Shown: piece after piece, positions 8,297 to 17,952 of the stretch
Numbering within the stretch: the stretch's first letter is position 1
How the letters are laid out: each line of letters starts with the position of its first letter
Source: Echinicola soli
Lineage (GTDB): Bacteria; Bacteroidota; Bacteroidia; Cytophagales; Cyclobacteriaceae
Length of the DNA stretch: 64,000 nt
Assembly: GCF_006575665.1 (NCBI RefSeq)
Contig: NZ_CP041253.1
Span: 191,501 to 255,500 of the forward strand
Reading direction: 5' to 3'
Program-made: the position numbers and the translations under genes
The notes under the pieces: model-generated
What the model was told of the DNA's origin: nothing
The model's database searches: none
What the model saw: only the letters and a program-made list of their open reading frames with translations

Positions 8297-9733
8297 ATGT
8301 TAACCGCCATAAGATTACTAGACTCTCCGGGAAATCTTCTCCACCAAAGTGGAGTGATATTTATATCAGGTGAGAAAGACCTTGAGCAGGTACCTGTAGA
8401 TAATACCAAGTCCGCCTATATCAACGCGCAGTTTTGGGAAAAGAATAAGTCACAAGTACATTTCTCAAGTGAAAACAGCCAATTGGTATTTGTAAAGGCC
8501 AAAGATCATGACAGCTCCAGTTATCAATTGGAACTGGCAAGAAAAGCAGGAGCTGCCAGTTGGAAAACGCTGAAGGAATCTGACCATCCCCGTGTTTATT
8601 ATTTTGGAAAATCAGAGAAACTGTTATTGGCATTTTTAGAGGGAGCCGTCCTAGCTTCTTACAAATTCTCCAAATACAAATCCGCGAAAAACCAAGGGCC
8701 TTCTACGTTAGAGGTCTGTACCGATATTACCGATGAAAGCAATCTGGAAGAACTGGTCACGGTTTGCCTGTCCACTTTCGTTGCGCGGGACTTGGTCAAT
8801 GAGCCGGTGATATACCTGAGTGCCGTCCAGCTAAGCAATGAGATCGAAAAACTGGGAAAAACCTATGGCTTCAACACTGAAGTACTGGATGAAAGTAAAA
8901 TCACTTCGCTAAAAATGGAAGGCCTCCTCGCCGTCAATGCCGGAAGTGAACTTCCTCCGACCTTCACGATAATGCATTATAAGCCTGCTTCCGCCAAGAA
9001 ATTCAAGAAACCCATTGTCCTGGTCGGAAAAGGAGTCGTGTATGACACCGGTGGACTTAGCCTTAAGCCCACACCAAACTCCATGGACTTTATGAAAGCA
9101 GACATGGCCGGTGCAGCTGCTGTTATCGGAGCGTTATGCGCTGTTGCCAAAACGGGATTGCCCGTGGAAGTGATCGGGCTCGTCCCCGCCACCGACAACC
9201 GCCCAGGCTATAATGCCATCACTCCAGGAGACATCATCACCTACCCCAACGGCAAAAGCGTGGAAATTCTCAATACTGATGCAGAAGGCCGGCTGATCCT
9301 TGCGGACGCACTGATCTATGCAGCCAAATATGACCCTAAACTGGTCATTGACCTGGCCACACTGACTGGTTCTGCAGCTGCTGCGCTAGGAAAAGAAGGC
9401 GCTGTGATGATGGGGAAAGCCTATGATGAGGAAAAAGGCTTCCTAAAAATAGCCGGCAAGGAAGTTTGTGAACGATTGGTGGAATTTCCCCTATGGGATG
9501 AATATGGCGATCAGCTGAAATCTACTGTGGCCGACATTTCCAATATTGGAGGCCCCACTGCTGGTGCCATTACAGCAGGGAAATTCCTCGAGCACTTCAC
9601 GGATTACAACTGGATCCATATCGATATTGCAGGCCCATCGTTTATAAAAACCGGGGAAAGCTACAAACCTGCAGGAGGCACAGGCTTTGGGGTGAGACTG
9701 ATCACACAATTTCTAAAAAACATTTCCAATTAA
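8297..9733 (+). CDS. Leucyl aminopeptidase, M17 family
   Basis: The protein is 478 residues from MLTAIRLLDSPG, a better start than the in-frame ATG at 8204 that would overlap the divergent rsmA. M17 enzymes are cytosolic di-metal aminopeptidases, usually hexameric, removing N-terminal residues from peptides. The metal and catalytic motifs are present: VLVGKGVVYDTGGLSLKP, MKADMAGAAAV, and NTDAEGR at 326-332. The N-terminal macro-like domain (1-160) is diverged as usual. The gene stands alone before pdxA. Confidence 0.93.
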   Translation: MLTAIRLLDSPGNLLHQSGVIFISGEKDLEQVPVDNTKSAYINAQFWEKNKSQVHFSSENSQLVFVKAKDHDSSSYQLELARKAGAASWKTLKESDHPRVYYFGKSEKLLLAFLEGAVLASYKFSKYKSAKNQGPSTLEVCTDITDESNLEELVTVCLSTFVARDLVNEPVIYLSAVQLSNEIEKLGKTYGFNTEVLDESKITSLKMEGLLAVNAGSELPPTFTIMHYKPASAKKFKKPIVLVGKGVVYDTGGLSLKPTPNSMDFMKADMAGAAAVIGALCAVAKTGLPVEVIGLVPATDNRPGYNAITPGDIITYPNGKSVEILNTDAEGRLILADALIYAAKYDPKLVIDLATLTGSAAAALGKEGAVMMGKAYDEEKGFLKIAGKEVCERLVEFPLWDEYGDQLKSTVADISNIGGPTAGAITAGKFLEHFTDYNWIHIDIAGPSFIKTGESYKPAGGTGFGVRLITQFLKNISN

Positions 9734-9835
9734 GCCCATTCCAAAAAAACGTTAAACCATCGCGCGATGCCCTCTGTCTAAATGCTTCCAAAGGAAAAGG
9801 ATACGGTATTGAAAAAATATAAACAAACTGATGAA

Positions 9836-10858
9836 ATGAATCCTAAAAAAAATAAGCCTGTAATTGGCATTACTATTGGCGACATTAACGGGGTCAGTGC
9901 TGAAGTGACCATGAAAGCACTCATGGACAATCGGATCCTCAAACTAGTCACTCCTGTCATCTACGCCCATGGCAAAGCATTGACTTTTTATCGAAAGCAC
10001 CTAAAGCTGGAGGATTTTAACTTCATGCAGATCAGAAACATTGGCGAAATCCATCACAAAAAGGTAAACGTCATCAATGTAACCGAAGAATGTCCGGAGG
10101 TCATGCCGGGAACCGAGACTTCTGAAGCCGGTAAAATGGCCTTGGCAGCATTGGATCATGCCATTGCTGACATCAAAGATCATAAATTAGACGCACTGGT
10201 AACCGCTCCGCTAAACAAAAACAATATTAACGCTGAATCGTTGAAATTTGTGGGGCACACAGAATATTTGACCGAGGCTTTCGAGGCCAAGGAAAGCATG
10301 ATGTTTATGGTCTCAGAGGACATGCGTGTCGGATTAGTTTCCGGCCATATTCCCTTAAGCCAGGTAACTGAAAGTGTCACAGGCCATAAGATAGAGCAAA
10401 AGCTAAAAATCATGCTGGCTTCGTTGCGCGAAGATTTCGGCATCGAAAAGCCACGAATTGCGGTTTTGGGGCTCAACCCACATGCCGGGGAAGACGGGCT
10501 TTTGGGCAAGGAAGAAATAGAAATCATCCAGCCGGCCATCCGGGAATTTAAGGACAAAGGCCATTTGATTTTTGGCCCGTATCCATCGGACGGTTTCTTC
10601 GGTATGATGCACCAGAAAAAATTTGATGGTGTCCTGGCCATGTACCATGATCAGGGCCTGGTTCCTTTCAAGACCTTGGCTTTTGACAATGGTGTCAACT
10701 TCACGGCAGGACTCCCTATCGTGAGGACATCGCCAGACCACGGCACTGCGTACAATATTGCTGGCAAGAACCTTGCTGACGAAGGTTCCATGCGCGCTGC
10801 CATCTTTATGGCCTACGATATCCTTTCCCAAAAACAACCTTGGGAAGAGGACGAATAA
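9836..10858 (+). CDS. pdxA: 4-hydroxythreonine-4-phosphate dehydrogenase PdxA
   Basis: PdxA oxidises 4-phosphohydroxy-L-threonine in the DXP-dependent pathway to pyridoxal phosphate. From MNPKKNKPVIGITIGDINGV the protein is 340 residues, the usual size; an ATG at 9782 would add 18 lysine-rich residues and is less likely. Metal and substrate segments seen are KFVGHTEYL, VSGHIPLSQV, GLNPHAGEDG, and YHDQGLVPFKTLAFDNGVNFTAGLP near the C-terminus. It lies between the aminopeptidase and the DUF177 gene, with a separate promoter before the latter. Confidence 0.94.
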   Translation: MNPKKNKPVIGITIGDINGVSAEVTMKALMDNRILKLVTPVIYAHGKALTFYRKHLKLEDFNFMQIRNIGEIHHKKVNVINVTEECPEVMPGTETSEAGKMALAALDHAIADIKDHKLDALVTAPLNKNNINAESLKFVGHTEYLTEAFEAKESMMFMVSEDMRVGLVSGHIPLSQVTESVTGHKIEQKLKIMLASLREDFGIEKPRIAVLGLNPHAGEDGLLGKEEIEIIQPAIREFKDKGHLIFGPYPSDGFFGMMHQKKFDGVLAMYHDQGLVPFKTLAFDNGVNFTAGLPIVRTSPDHGTAYNIAGKNLADEGSMRAAIFMAYDILSQKQPWEEDE

Positions 10859-10900
10859 AAATAAATCGTAGCCATATTTTATATTTAAAAAATAGTTCGC

Positions 10901-10908
10901 TAAATTTG
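10901..10908 (+). promoter_or_regulatory. Probable promoter of the DUF177-rpmF operon, -7 element
   Basis: TAAATTTG matches the Bacteroidota -7 box TAnnTTTG and lies 22 bases before the DUF177 start. A near -33 element TTTA is seen at 10878-10881, 19 bases upstream. Confidence 0.5.
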
Positions 10909-10930
10909 CGGTCTTAAACGAGCGGGAGGA

Positions 10931-11497
10931 ATGGTTAAATTCTGGAGAGCTTTTGACATTGATATCATCAAACTCAACGAAGGAACGCATGAGTTTTCCT
11001 TTGATGTGTCCGATGAATTCTTTGAGCAAATCAAAGACAATGATCTGGTAAAAAAAGGAAATCTGAAGGTTATAGTTCTTCTACGAAAAGAAGTCAACCT
11101 TTTGGAGGCAACATTCAAAATAGATGGCACAGTGGAGCTCACCTGTGACAGGAGCTTGGAGAAATTTGATCAAGCGCTGCACACTGTCGAAAAGATCATC
11201 TATAAATACGGGCCGGAGGAGCAGGAAATCAACGAGGAGATCTTCGTAATTACCCGCGACACCCCCAAGATCAATGTTGCCCAATTGATTTATGAGTTTA
11301 TAATACTTGCTTTGCCAATCAAGAAAATTCACCCTGATTACCAGGATGAAGAAGAAATGGAAGGCGAAGGCAGGTTGGTATATTGGTCAGACGAGCCGGA
11401 AGAAGGGGAAGAAGAAAATGATTCTTCCAAACCCGACATTGAAGATCAGATAGATCCCAGATGGGAAGCATTAAAAAACATTAAGAAAAAAGATTAA
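10931..11497 (+). CDS. YceD/DUF177 family protein
   Basis: This 188-residue protein sits directly before rpmF, the nearly universal position of YceD/DUF177. The family is linked to 23S rRNA or large-subunit biogenesis. Here the core segment VELTCDRSLEKFDQALHTVEKIIYKYG retains only one Cys of the CxxC-like motif seen in other members. The second half is strongly acidic (DEEEMEGEGRL and EEGEEENDSSKPD) and ends in IDPRWEALKNIKKKD, the conserved D-x-R-W-x-x-L-x-x-L tail of the family. It is cotranscribed with rpmF, 18 bases downstream. Confidence 0.88.
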   Translation: MVKFWRAFDIDIIKLNEGTHEFSFDVSDEFFEQIKDNDLVKKGNLKVIVLLRKEVNLLEATFKIDGTVELTCDRSLEKFDQALHTVEKIIYKYGPEEQEINEEIFVITRDTPKINVAQLIYEFIILALPIKKIHPDYQDEEEMEGEGRLVYWSDEPEEGEEENDSSKPDIEDQIDPRWEALKNIKKKD

Positions 11498-11515
11498 TCT
11501 AAAAACTGTATAGAG

Positions 11516-11707
11516 ATGGCACATCCTAAGCGCAAAATTTCAAAAACCAGAAGAGACAAGAGAAGAACGCATTACAAGCTTACCGCTCCAGGTTTAGCTC
11601 AATGCCCCACTACAGGTGAATTCCACTTGCCTCACAGAGCTTACTGGCTTGATGGCAAACTTTATTACAAAGGTCAAGTGATCATTGAAAAAGAAGTTCT
11701 TGCCTAA
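11516..11707 (+). CDS. rpmF: 50S ribosomal protein L32
   Basis: The 63-residue protein opens [20 protein letters not shown], diagnostic for bL32. Only one Cys (position 30) is present, so this is the zinc-independent C-minus form, lacking the two CxxC-type pairs. It lies 18 bases after DUF177 and is followed by a strong terminator, so the two genes form a closed operon. Confidence 0.97.
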   Translation: MAHPKRKISKTRRDKRRTHYKLTAPGLAQCPTTGEFHLPHRAYWLDGKLYYKGQVIIEKEVLA

Positions 11708-11763
11708 GCAAGTAGATTTGATCAACGAATCTTATGTCACTTAGATAAGTGAAAGCTATAATT

Positions 11764-11799
11764 AAATCCATTTGGAAAAAAACCAGATGGATTTTTTTT
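11764..11799 (+). terminator. Rho-independent terminator of the DUF177-rpmF operon
   Basis: AAATCCATTTGG (11764-11775) pairs with CCAGATGGATTT (11783-11794) with one G-U pair, followed by eight T. Confidence 0.85.
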
Positions 11800-12105
11800 A
11801 TGCAAAAAGGAGAGCCTTTGGCCAGTTTTGACCAAATTCCCATTTCCCTCTATCAGCTTCTAAAAAGACGTCCCAAAAATCGCGACCTGCGAACTGAAGC
11901 GAGGGCTGCAAGGTTTTAATCGGGCACAAAAAAGATTCTACTTCCAAAATTACTTGGTGGTAAGGCACATTTTAAATAATTTTGAAAGCCAAAATTATTT
12001 TGTATTTATTTTACATTAAGGAATACTACAAAATAGTATAGTGTAAGGGGCAAATGCGAACTTCCCTCCGATGTAACAACAGCATTTGCCCAAAACAAAA
12101 AATAA
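11800..12105 (+). promoter_or_regulatory. fabH upstream region with palindrome and leader hairpin
   Basis: No gene is seen here, and plsX, which often lies between rpmF and fabH, is absent. Two inverted repeats are present. ATACTA-N5-TAGTAT at 12023-12039 resembles a repressor operator. GGGCAAATGC / GCATTTGCCC (12048-12057 and 12082-12091) would form a 10-bp leader hairpin ending 14 bases before the fabH ATG. There is no T-run, so translational control or mRNA stability is more likely than termination. Confidence 0.45.
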
Positions 12106-13104
12106 ATGGAAAAAACTAGAGCTGTCATTACCGGCGTCAATGGATGGGTTCCGGATTACGTTTTGACAAATAAGGAACTTGAGTCCATGGTGGAAACCAG
12201 CGATGAATGGATCACCTCTCGTACCGGCATCAAAGAACGACGAATCCTTAAAGGCGAAAACAAAGCCACTTCGGACATCGGTGCCAATGCCATCAAGGGA
12301 CTTCTCGAAAAGACGAATACTAACCCAGAAGACATTGACCTCATCATCTGCGCGACGGTAACCCCTGACATGCCTTTCCCGTCCTGTGCAAATACGATCG
12401 CCCATAAAGTAGGAGCAAAAAACAGTTACAGTTTTGATATTTCTGCTGCATGCTCAGGTTTTATCTACGCACTTACCATAGGCAGTCAGTTTATCGAAAC
12501 AGGCATGCATAAAAAGGTCATCATAGTGGGCGCAGACAAAATGTCCTCCATCGTAAACTATGAAGACAGGACGACCTGCATCATCTTTGGTGATGGTGGC
12601 GGGGCCGTGTTATTGGAACCCACCACAGAAAATGTGGGCGTTATGGACTCCATGCACCATTCTGACGGATCCGGCTCCCCTTATCTGCACATCAAGGCAG
12701 GAGGCAGCTTAAAGCCCGCATCCGAAGAGACCGTCAAGGCAAAAGAACACTATGCTTACCAGGAAGGCTCTACAGTCTTTAAATTTGCAGTAACCAACAT
12801 GGCCGAGGTAAGTGCCCGGATCATGGCCAAAAACAACCTCAAGGGAGACGACATTGCTTGGCTGGTACCTCACCAGGCCAACAAACGGATCATTGACGCC
12901 ACCGCCAACCGCATGAACGTGGGACCTGAAAAGGTCATGATCAACATCGAAAAGTACGGCAACACCACCGCCGGAACCATCCCGCTCTGCTTATGGGATT
13001 ATGAATCAAAACTTAACAAAGGAGACAATATCATCCTTGCCGCTTTTGGAGGAGGATTTACTTGGGGCTCCGTTTATCTCAAATGGGGATACGACCCAAA
13101 ATAA
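12106..13104 (+). CDS. fabH: Beta-ketoacyl-ACP synthase III
   Basis: FabH condenses an acyl-CoA primer with malonyl-ACP to start type II fatty-acid synthesis; in Bacteroidota it commonly accepts branched primers. The 332-residue protein has the full triad: Cys116 in SAACSGF, His in LVPHQANKRI, and Asn in YGNTTAGT. Residues ITSRTGIKERR (36-46) form the CoA-binding region. It leads fabH-efp-accB-accC; the nearby fused E1 could supply branched acyl-CoA primers, which is inference. A leader hairpin precedes it. Confidence 0.96.
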   Translation: MEKTRAVITGVNGWVPDYVLTNKELESMVETSDEWITSRTGIKERRILKGENKATSDIGANAIKGLLEKTNTNPEDIDLIICATVTPDMPFPSCANTIAHKVGAKNSYSFDISAACSGFIYALTIGSQFIETGMHKKVIIVGADKMSSIVNYEDRTTCIIFGDGGGAVLLEPTTENVGVMDSMHHSDGSGSPYLHIKAGGSLKPASEETVKAKEHYAYQEGSTVFKFAVTNMAEVSARIMAKNNLKGDDIAWLVPHQANKRIIDATANRMNVGPEKVMINIEKYGNTTAGTIPLCLWDYESKLNKGDNIILAAFGGGFTWGSVYLKWGYDPK

Positions 13105-13128
13105 ATTAACATAACTAATAAAAATTTT

Positions 13129-13692
13129 ATGGCAAGTACTGCAGATTTCAAAAATGGTTTATGCATGGAAATGAACAATGACATTTGGAGCATTGTGGAA
13201 TTCCAGCATGTCAAGCCCGGAAAAGGCGCTGCTTTTGTCAGGACCAAACTAAAAAGCCTAACCACTGGCAAGGTCCTGGAAAAAACCTTTAACGCTGGAG
13301 AAAAAATCACTACCGCCAGAGTAGAAAGAAGACAGCACCAGTTTTTGTATGCAGACGACCTAGGGTATCATTTTATGGATACCACCACCTTCGAACAGAT
13401 CCCTATTGAAGAGAAGCTCATCGACAGGGCCGACCTGATGAAGGAAGGGCAGCTGGTGGACATCCTTATCCATGATGAAACAGAAACACCCCTTGGTGTA
13501 GAGTTACCGCCTTTTGTAGAGCTTCTGATCACTTATACGGAACCCGGCATCAAAGGCGACACGGCCACCAATGCCTTAAAACCTGCCACACTGGAAACAG
13601 GAGCCACTGTAATGGTACCACTTTTCGTGGACCAAGACATCGTGATCAAGGTGGATACACGTGACGGATCATATTCAGAAAGAGTAAAATAA
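13129..13692 (+). CDS. efp: Elongation factor P
   Basis: EF-P relieves ribosome stalling at proline runs. The 187-residue protein has the three OB-like domains of the family. The tip loop reads KPGKGAAFVR, with Lys32 at the position modified by EpmA-type enzymes in other bacteria. No modification gene lies in the window. It sits between fabH and accB, an arrangement common in Bacteroidota, and is probably cotranscribed with fabH (24 bases apart). Confidence 0.96.
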   Translation: MASTADFKNGLCMEMNNDIWSIVEFQHVKPGKGAAFVRTKLKSLTTGKVLEKTFNAGEKITTARVERRQHQFLYADDLGYHFMDTTTFEQIPIEEKLIDRADLMKEGQLVDILIHDETETPLGVELPPFVELLITYTEPGIKGDTATNALKPATLETGATVMVPLFVDQDIVIKVDTRDGSYSERVK

Positions 13693-13791
13693 TTTCAAAA
13701 GCTGTGTGATTTAGTTAAATTACATAGCTTTACGTTTTTATAAGCCCATTGATTGCTCCATAAAAAAAAGCAATTGTTAAAACATAATTTT

Positions 13792-14271
13792 ATGAAAGCC
13801 AAAGAAATCCAAGAACTAATAGATTTTATTTCCAACTCGGGCTTAGCCGAGGTAAAAATCGAAACGGACGAATTTAAATTGTCCATCAAGAAAAATGCAG
13901 AAGCCCAGGTAGTCAAAGCTGTAGAAGCAGCTCCCGCACCTGCACCAAATCCGGCGTCGGCGCCAGCACCTGCTGCGGCTTCCGCTCCCGCCACAGAAAA
14001 AGAAGCTCCTGCGGCTGACTCCAACAATTATGTAGAGATCAAATCGCCGATGATCGGCACCTTCTATACCACACCGAACCCTGATGCTGACAACTTTGTC
14101 AACGTAGGGGACAGCGTAAAGACCGGGCAGACCGTTTGTATCATTGAAGCCATGAAACTGTTCAATGAAATTGAGTCTGAGGTTTCAGGAAAAATCGTAA
14201 AAGTCCTAGTCGAAAATGCCACACCGGTAGAATACGACCAACCCCTATTCTTGGTTGACCCAGCAGGATAA
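13792..14271 (+). CDS. accB: Acetyl-CoA carboxylase biotin carboxyl carrier protein
   Basis: AccB carries biotin between the carboxylase and transferase subunits of acetyl-CoA carboxylase. From [13 protein letters not shown] the protein is 159 residues. An Ala/Pro-rich linker (about 45-75) joins the N-terminal domain to the biotinyl domain, which contains [10 protein letters not shown] with the biotinylated Lys. An in-frame ATG at 13753 would add 13 basic residues and is less likely. accC follows after 29 bases. Confidence 0.95.
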   Translation: MKAKEIQELIDFISNSGLAEVKIETDEFKLSIKKNAEAQVVKAVEAAPAPAPNPASAPAPAAASAPATEKEAPAADSNNYVEIKSPMIGTFYTTPNPDADNFVNVGDSVKTGQTVCIIEAMKLFNEIESEVSGKIVKVLVENATPVEYDQPLFLVDPAG

Positions 14272-14300
14272 ACTTATTTTTCCACCAATTTGAAAGAACC

Positions 14301-15650
14301 GTGTTTAAGAAAATACTAATTGCCAATAGAGGAGAAATAGCACTGAGGATCATCCGTACATGTAAAGAAATGGGAATCAAGACAGTGGCCGTTTACTCCA
14401 CAGCAGATAAAGACAGCCTCCATGTGAGATTTGCAGATGAAGCCGTCTGCATAGGTGCGGCTCCCAGCCGTGAATCCTACCTGAACATCCCAAGGGTCAT
14501 CGCGGCAGCCGAAATCACCAATGCTGACGCCATCCACCCTGGTTATGGTTTTCTTTCAGAAAATGCTGAATTTTCTAAAATCTGTGAAGAATACAACATC
14601 AAATTCATTGGTGCCAGCTCAGAAATGATCAATAAAATGGGAGACAAGGCCACCGCCAAAGCGACCATGAAAGCAGCTGGAGTGCCTACCATCCCTGGTT
14701 CTGAAGGTTTGCTCGACTCCATCGAGCAAGGCATCAAGATCGCCAATGAAATGGGATACCCGGTCATCCTCAAAGCCACTGCTGGTGGCGGTGGACGCGG
14801 CATGAGGATCGTCCGTGAAGAAAGTGGATTCAAAAAAGCATGGGATGACGCTCGCCAAGAATCTGGCGCAGCCTTCGGCAATGATGGCCTGTACCTGGAG
14901 AAATTCGTAGAAGAACCTCGCCATATCGAAATCCAAATAGTCGGCGATAGCACCGGAAAGGCCTGTCACCTCTCAGAAAGAGACTGCTCTATCCAAAGAA
15001 GACACCAAAAACTGGTCGAAGAAACGCCTTCTCCTTTTATCACTGACGAACTCAGGGATGCCATGGGCAAAGCTGCCATAAAAGGCGCAGAGGCCATTGG
15101 CTATGAAGGCGCCGGGACCATAGAGTTCCTTGTGGACAAGCACCGTAACTTCTACTTCATGGAGATGAACACCCGTATCCAGGTAGAACACCCGATCACC
15201 GAAGAAGTGACCGATTACGACCTGATCAAGGAACAAATAAAAGTAGCTGCGGGCATCCCCATCTCGGGTCAAAACTACTATCCAAAATTATACGCTATGG
15301 AGTGCCGGATCAATGCCGAGGATCCAACCAATGGTTTCCGACCAAGCCCTGGCAAAATCAACAACCTCCACCTCCCCGGAGGGCGTGGTGTAAGGGTGGA
15401 CAGCCATGTATATGCCGGCTATATCATCCCACCAAATTATGATTCGATGATTGCCAAGCTGATTGTCAGCGGACAATCAAGAGAAGAAGTGATCGTAAGA
15501 ATGAAGCGTGCACTAGAGGAATTTGTCATTGACGGCATCAAGACTACCATTCCATTCCACATTGCTCTTCTGGAAGACGAACAGTTTAAAGCAGGTAATT
15601 TTACCACGAAGTTTCTGGAGACTTTTGACTTCTCCATTATCAAAGGATAA
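14301..15650 (+). CDS. accC: Acetyl-CoA carboxylase biotin carboxylase subunit
   Basis: AccC carboxylates biotin on AccB with ATP and bicarbonate. The start is GTG (14301), giving [20 protein letters not shown], the classic opening. The 449-residue ATP-grasp protein shows [49 protein letters not shown] and ECRINAEDP. It closes the operon, with a strong terminator 23 bases downstream. The carboxyltransferase genes accA and accD are not in the window. Confidence 0.97.
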   Translation: MFKKILIANRGEIALRIIRTCKEMGIKTVAVYSTADKDSLHVRFADEAVCIGAAPSRESYLNIPRVIAAAEITNADAIHPGYGFLSENAEFSKICEEYNIKFIGASSEMINKMGDKATAKATMKAAGVPTIPGSEGLLDSIEQGIKIANEMGYPVILKATAGGGGRGMRIVREESGFKKAWDDARQESGAAFGNDGLYLEKFVEEPRHIEIQIVGDSTGKACHLSERDCSIQRRHQKLVEETPSPFITDELRDAMGKAAIKGAEAIGYEGAGTIEFLVDKHRNFYFMEMNTRIQVEHPITEEVTDYDLIKEQIKVAAGIPISGQNYYPKLYAMECRINAEDPTNGFRPSPGKINNLHLPGGRGVRVDSHVYAGYIIPPNYDSMIAKLIVSGQSREEVIVRMKRALEEFVIDGIKTTIPFHIALLEDEQFKAGNFTTKFLETFDFSIIKG

Positions 15651-15672
15651 AAAGCACAACTTCGACTATAAG

Positions 15673-15712
15673 AAAACAGAAAGGCTCCGATTTTGGAGCC
15701 TTTCTGTTTTTT
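15673..15712 (+). terminator. Rho-independent terminator of the fabH-accC operon
   Basis: AAAACAGAAAGGCTCC (15673-15688) pairs perfectly with GGAGCCTTTCTGTTTT (15695-15710), followed by further T. Confidence 0.9.
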
Positions 15713-15881
15713 GAACCTGTTTTTAACATGGTTTCATAATTGCTCCCTTTCCACTTCCCTTTTAGCGCCGACGTGGATCACCTTATAAGAACACCCCTTC
15801 ATTAGCACCTCAGAACCTCCACTCATAGCATTATTGGTATAAAACTGATATATTTAACATCACCACTAATCATATCGGCCT

Positions 15882-16814
15882 ATGCAAACTATACTTGGAT
15901 CAGGAGGAGTTATCGCAAATGAATTGGCCAAGGAGTTAAGTCCGTACACGACCGAGCTCAGATTGGTTAGTCGCCACCCTCAAAAAGTAAATCCCAATGA
16001 CCATACTTTCGCTGCAGACCTCACCAATGCAGCACAAGTAAACAAAGCAGTAGCAGGGAGCCACATCGTGTACCTTACAGCCGGGCTTAAGTACAAGACC
16101 AGGTTATGGGAAAATGCTTGGCCAAAAATCATGTCCAATGTCCTGCAAGCGTGCATCCGCCATCAATGTAAATTGGTGTTCTTCGATAACGTGTACATGT
16201 ACGACCCCAATTACATTGGTCAAATGACGGAGAATACCCCTGTCAGGCCTGTTAGTAGAAAAGGGGCTGTCAGGGCCAAGATTGCAGATATGCTATTGGA
16301 AAAAGTAGAAAAAGGGGAGCTGCAAGCCCAGATAGCCAGATCCGCTGATTTTTACGGCCCCCATATCAAATTAAACAGCCTCCTAACAGAACTTGTCTTT
16401 AAGCCAATGGCCACATCGGGAACAGCCAAATGGCTAAGCAATGCCCACCAGCCGCACGCATTTACCTTCACGCCGGATGCCGGCAAGGCCCTTGCACTTC
16501 TCGGCAATACCGAAGATGCCTATAATCAGGTATGGCACCTTCCCACAGCCTCCAATCCTCCAACAGGCAAAGAATGGATTTACCTTATCGCCAAGGAATT
16601 GGGAAAAACGCCAAAACACCAGGTGTTACCGCCATGGTTTTTTGCTGCTTCTGGATGGTTCGTCCCTTTTATGAGGGAATTAAAGGAAATGCTGTATCAA
16701 TATGATAGGCCATATGTCTTTGACAGCACCAAATTTCAAGAGAATTTTTTCTTCAAGCCTACCAAATACAAAGTCGGCATAAAAAAAATCATCGAGACTG
16801 AGTTTTCCACTTAA
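15882..16814 (+). CDS. NAD-dependent epimerase/dehydratase-like (SDR) protein
   Basis: The 310-residue protein is an extended short-chain dehydrogenase by its N-terminal Rossmann strand with GSGGVIANELAKEL and the segments VYLTAGLKYK, VFFDNVYMYDP and ARSADFYGPH. The usual YxxxK is not clear: a Tyr is in VYMY and the Lys may be in SRKGAVRAKIADML. Family members act on nucleotide sugars or similar substrates; the substrate here is unknown. It stands alone between the accC terminator and the convergent DUF3109 gene. A TATATTTA element about 30 bases upstream may be its promoter. Confidence 0.8.
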   Translation: MQTILGSGGVIANELAKELSPYTTELRLVSRHPQKVNPNDHTFAADLTNAAQVNKAVAGSHIVYLTAGLKYKTRLWENAWPKIMSNVLQACIRHQCKLVFFDNVYMYDPNYIGQMTENTPVRPVSRKGAVRAKIADMLLEKVEKGELQAQIARSADFYGPHIKLNSLLTELVFKPMATSGTAKWLSNAHQPHAFTFTPDAGKALALLGNTEDAYNQVWHLPTASNPPTGKEWIYLIAKELGKTPKHQVLPPWFFAASGWFVPFMRELKEMLYQYDRPYVFDSTKFQENFFFKPTKYKVGIKKIIETEFST

Positions 16815-16824
16815 ATCAAAACGT

Positions 16825-17388
16825 CTATTTTCCTTCAATATCCGCAACCAGTTCCTCATACCATGCCTCACCGTATTTACGGATCAAGGCATCTTTGACA
16901 AATTTATAGATGGGAACATTTAGCTCTTTCCCGAGCCCGCAGGCAGGGCTACAAATTTCCCATCGGTCGTAGTTCAAGGCATCATATTCATCGTATTTGG
17001 TCACTCGTACTGGATAAAGATGGCAGCTGAGGGGCTTTTTATAATCAATATCTCCTTGGATATGCGCCTCTTCAATACCACATTTCAACGTACCGTTTTC
17101 ATCTCTTAAGGCATAAGCACATTCCCGATTATTTATAGTGGGCGTTCCTTTTTCACCTTCCTGGTCGATCACCCACGTACCTTGCTCCTCAATCGCCTTG
17201 ATGCCCTCCTTGGTGAGGTATTTCTTGATTTTTGGATAAAGTTCTTCCAAAATCACCGTTTCATCATCTTCTAAAGGTGCTCCAGCATCACCTTCCACAC
17301 AACAAGCCCCTTTACATTTTTCCAAGTTACAAACAAAGAAATGCTCTTTCAGGTCATCACTGAGCACTGCATTACCTACTAATATCAT
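16825..17388 (-). CDS. DUF3109 family cysteine-rich protein
   Basis: From [20 protein letters not shown] the protein is 187 residues; an ATG at 17451 would add 21 residues that look non-coding. DUF3109 proteins carry a conserved Cys pattern, here [31 protein letters not shown] and CSPACGLG, which probably binds a metal or Fe-S cluster. The function is unknown. The family is widespread in Bacteroidota. It is convergent with the SDR gene (10 bases between stops) and divergent from the RNase P RNA. Confidence 0.88.
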   Translation of the reverse strand: MILVGNAVLSDDLKEHFFVCNLEKCKGACCVEGDAGAPLEDDETVILEELYPKIKKYLTKEGIKAIEEQGTWVIDQEGEKGTPTINNRECAYALRDENGTLKCGIEEAHIQGDIDYKKPLSCHLYPVRVTKYDEYDALNYDRWEICSPACGLGKELNVPIYKFVKDALIRKYGEAWYEELVADIEGK

Positions 17389-17509
17389 AAATTTTCTCTT
17401 TTCCGGTACAAAGTTAGAAAAAGTACGGCGCATATCCCCTCCATTCGCCAAAGCATTGCTTTATAGCAGAACATTTCTATATATTCATGAAAAATCAATG
17501 GAAATTCAC

Positions 17510-17517
17510 TTATTTTG
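17510..17517 (+). promoter_or_regulatory. Probable rnpB promoter, -7 element
   Basis: TTATTTTG is one mismatch from TAnnTTTG and ends 4 bases before the first base of the P1 helix, the right distance for transcription to start at the mature 5' end. Confidence 0.45.
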
Positions 17518-17520
17518 CAA

Positions 17521-17924
17521 GGTGCAAGCTGACTTGTCGCTCCGGTCCTAGAGGCTGGTGAGGAAAGTCCGGGCAACATAGAGCACCATACTTCCTAACG
17601 GGAAGGGGTTTAGCTGGAGACAGCTGAACTACAGACAGTGCCACAGAAAACAAACCGCTCCATCCCCCGGGATGGGGTAAGGGTGAAAAGGTGGGGTAAG
17701 AGCCCACCGGGCAGCGGGCGACCGATGCCGCATGGCAAACCTTATGGGTTGAAAGATCAAATAGGCTCCGGTCCAAGAGCTGCTCGTTCAATTCCCGCCT
17801 TGGCGGGAAAACCGGAGTGGGTAGATCGATAGATCCTGATCGCGAGGTCAGGGCCAGATAAATGACAAGTATCCATCCCATTGATACCGGGATGGGGACA
17901 GAACCCGGCTTATAGGCTTGCACA
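17521..17924 (+). ncRNA. rnpB: RNase P RNA, bacterial type A
   Basis: RNase P RNA is the catalytic subunit that matures tRNA 5' ends. The conserved blocks are present in order: GAGGAAAGTCCGGGC near the 5' end, GGGTAAGGGTGAAAAGGTG, and ACAGAACCCGGCTTATAG near the 3' end. The termini GTGCAAGC (17522-17529) and GCTTGCAC (17916-17923) pair to form P1. The length of about 404 nt is in the usual range. The gene lies just upstream of the response regulator, whose start codon is 30 bases after the RNA. Confidence 0.96.
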
Positions 17925-17952
17925 TTTATCATTTAACGTTATACAATTACTT

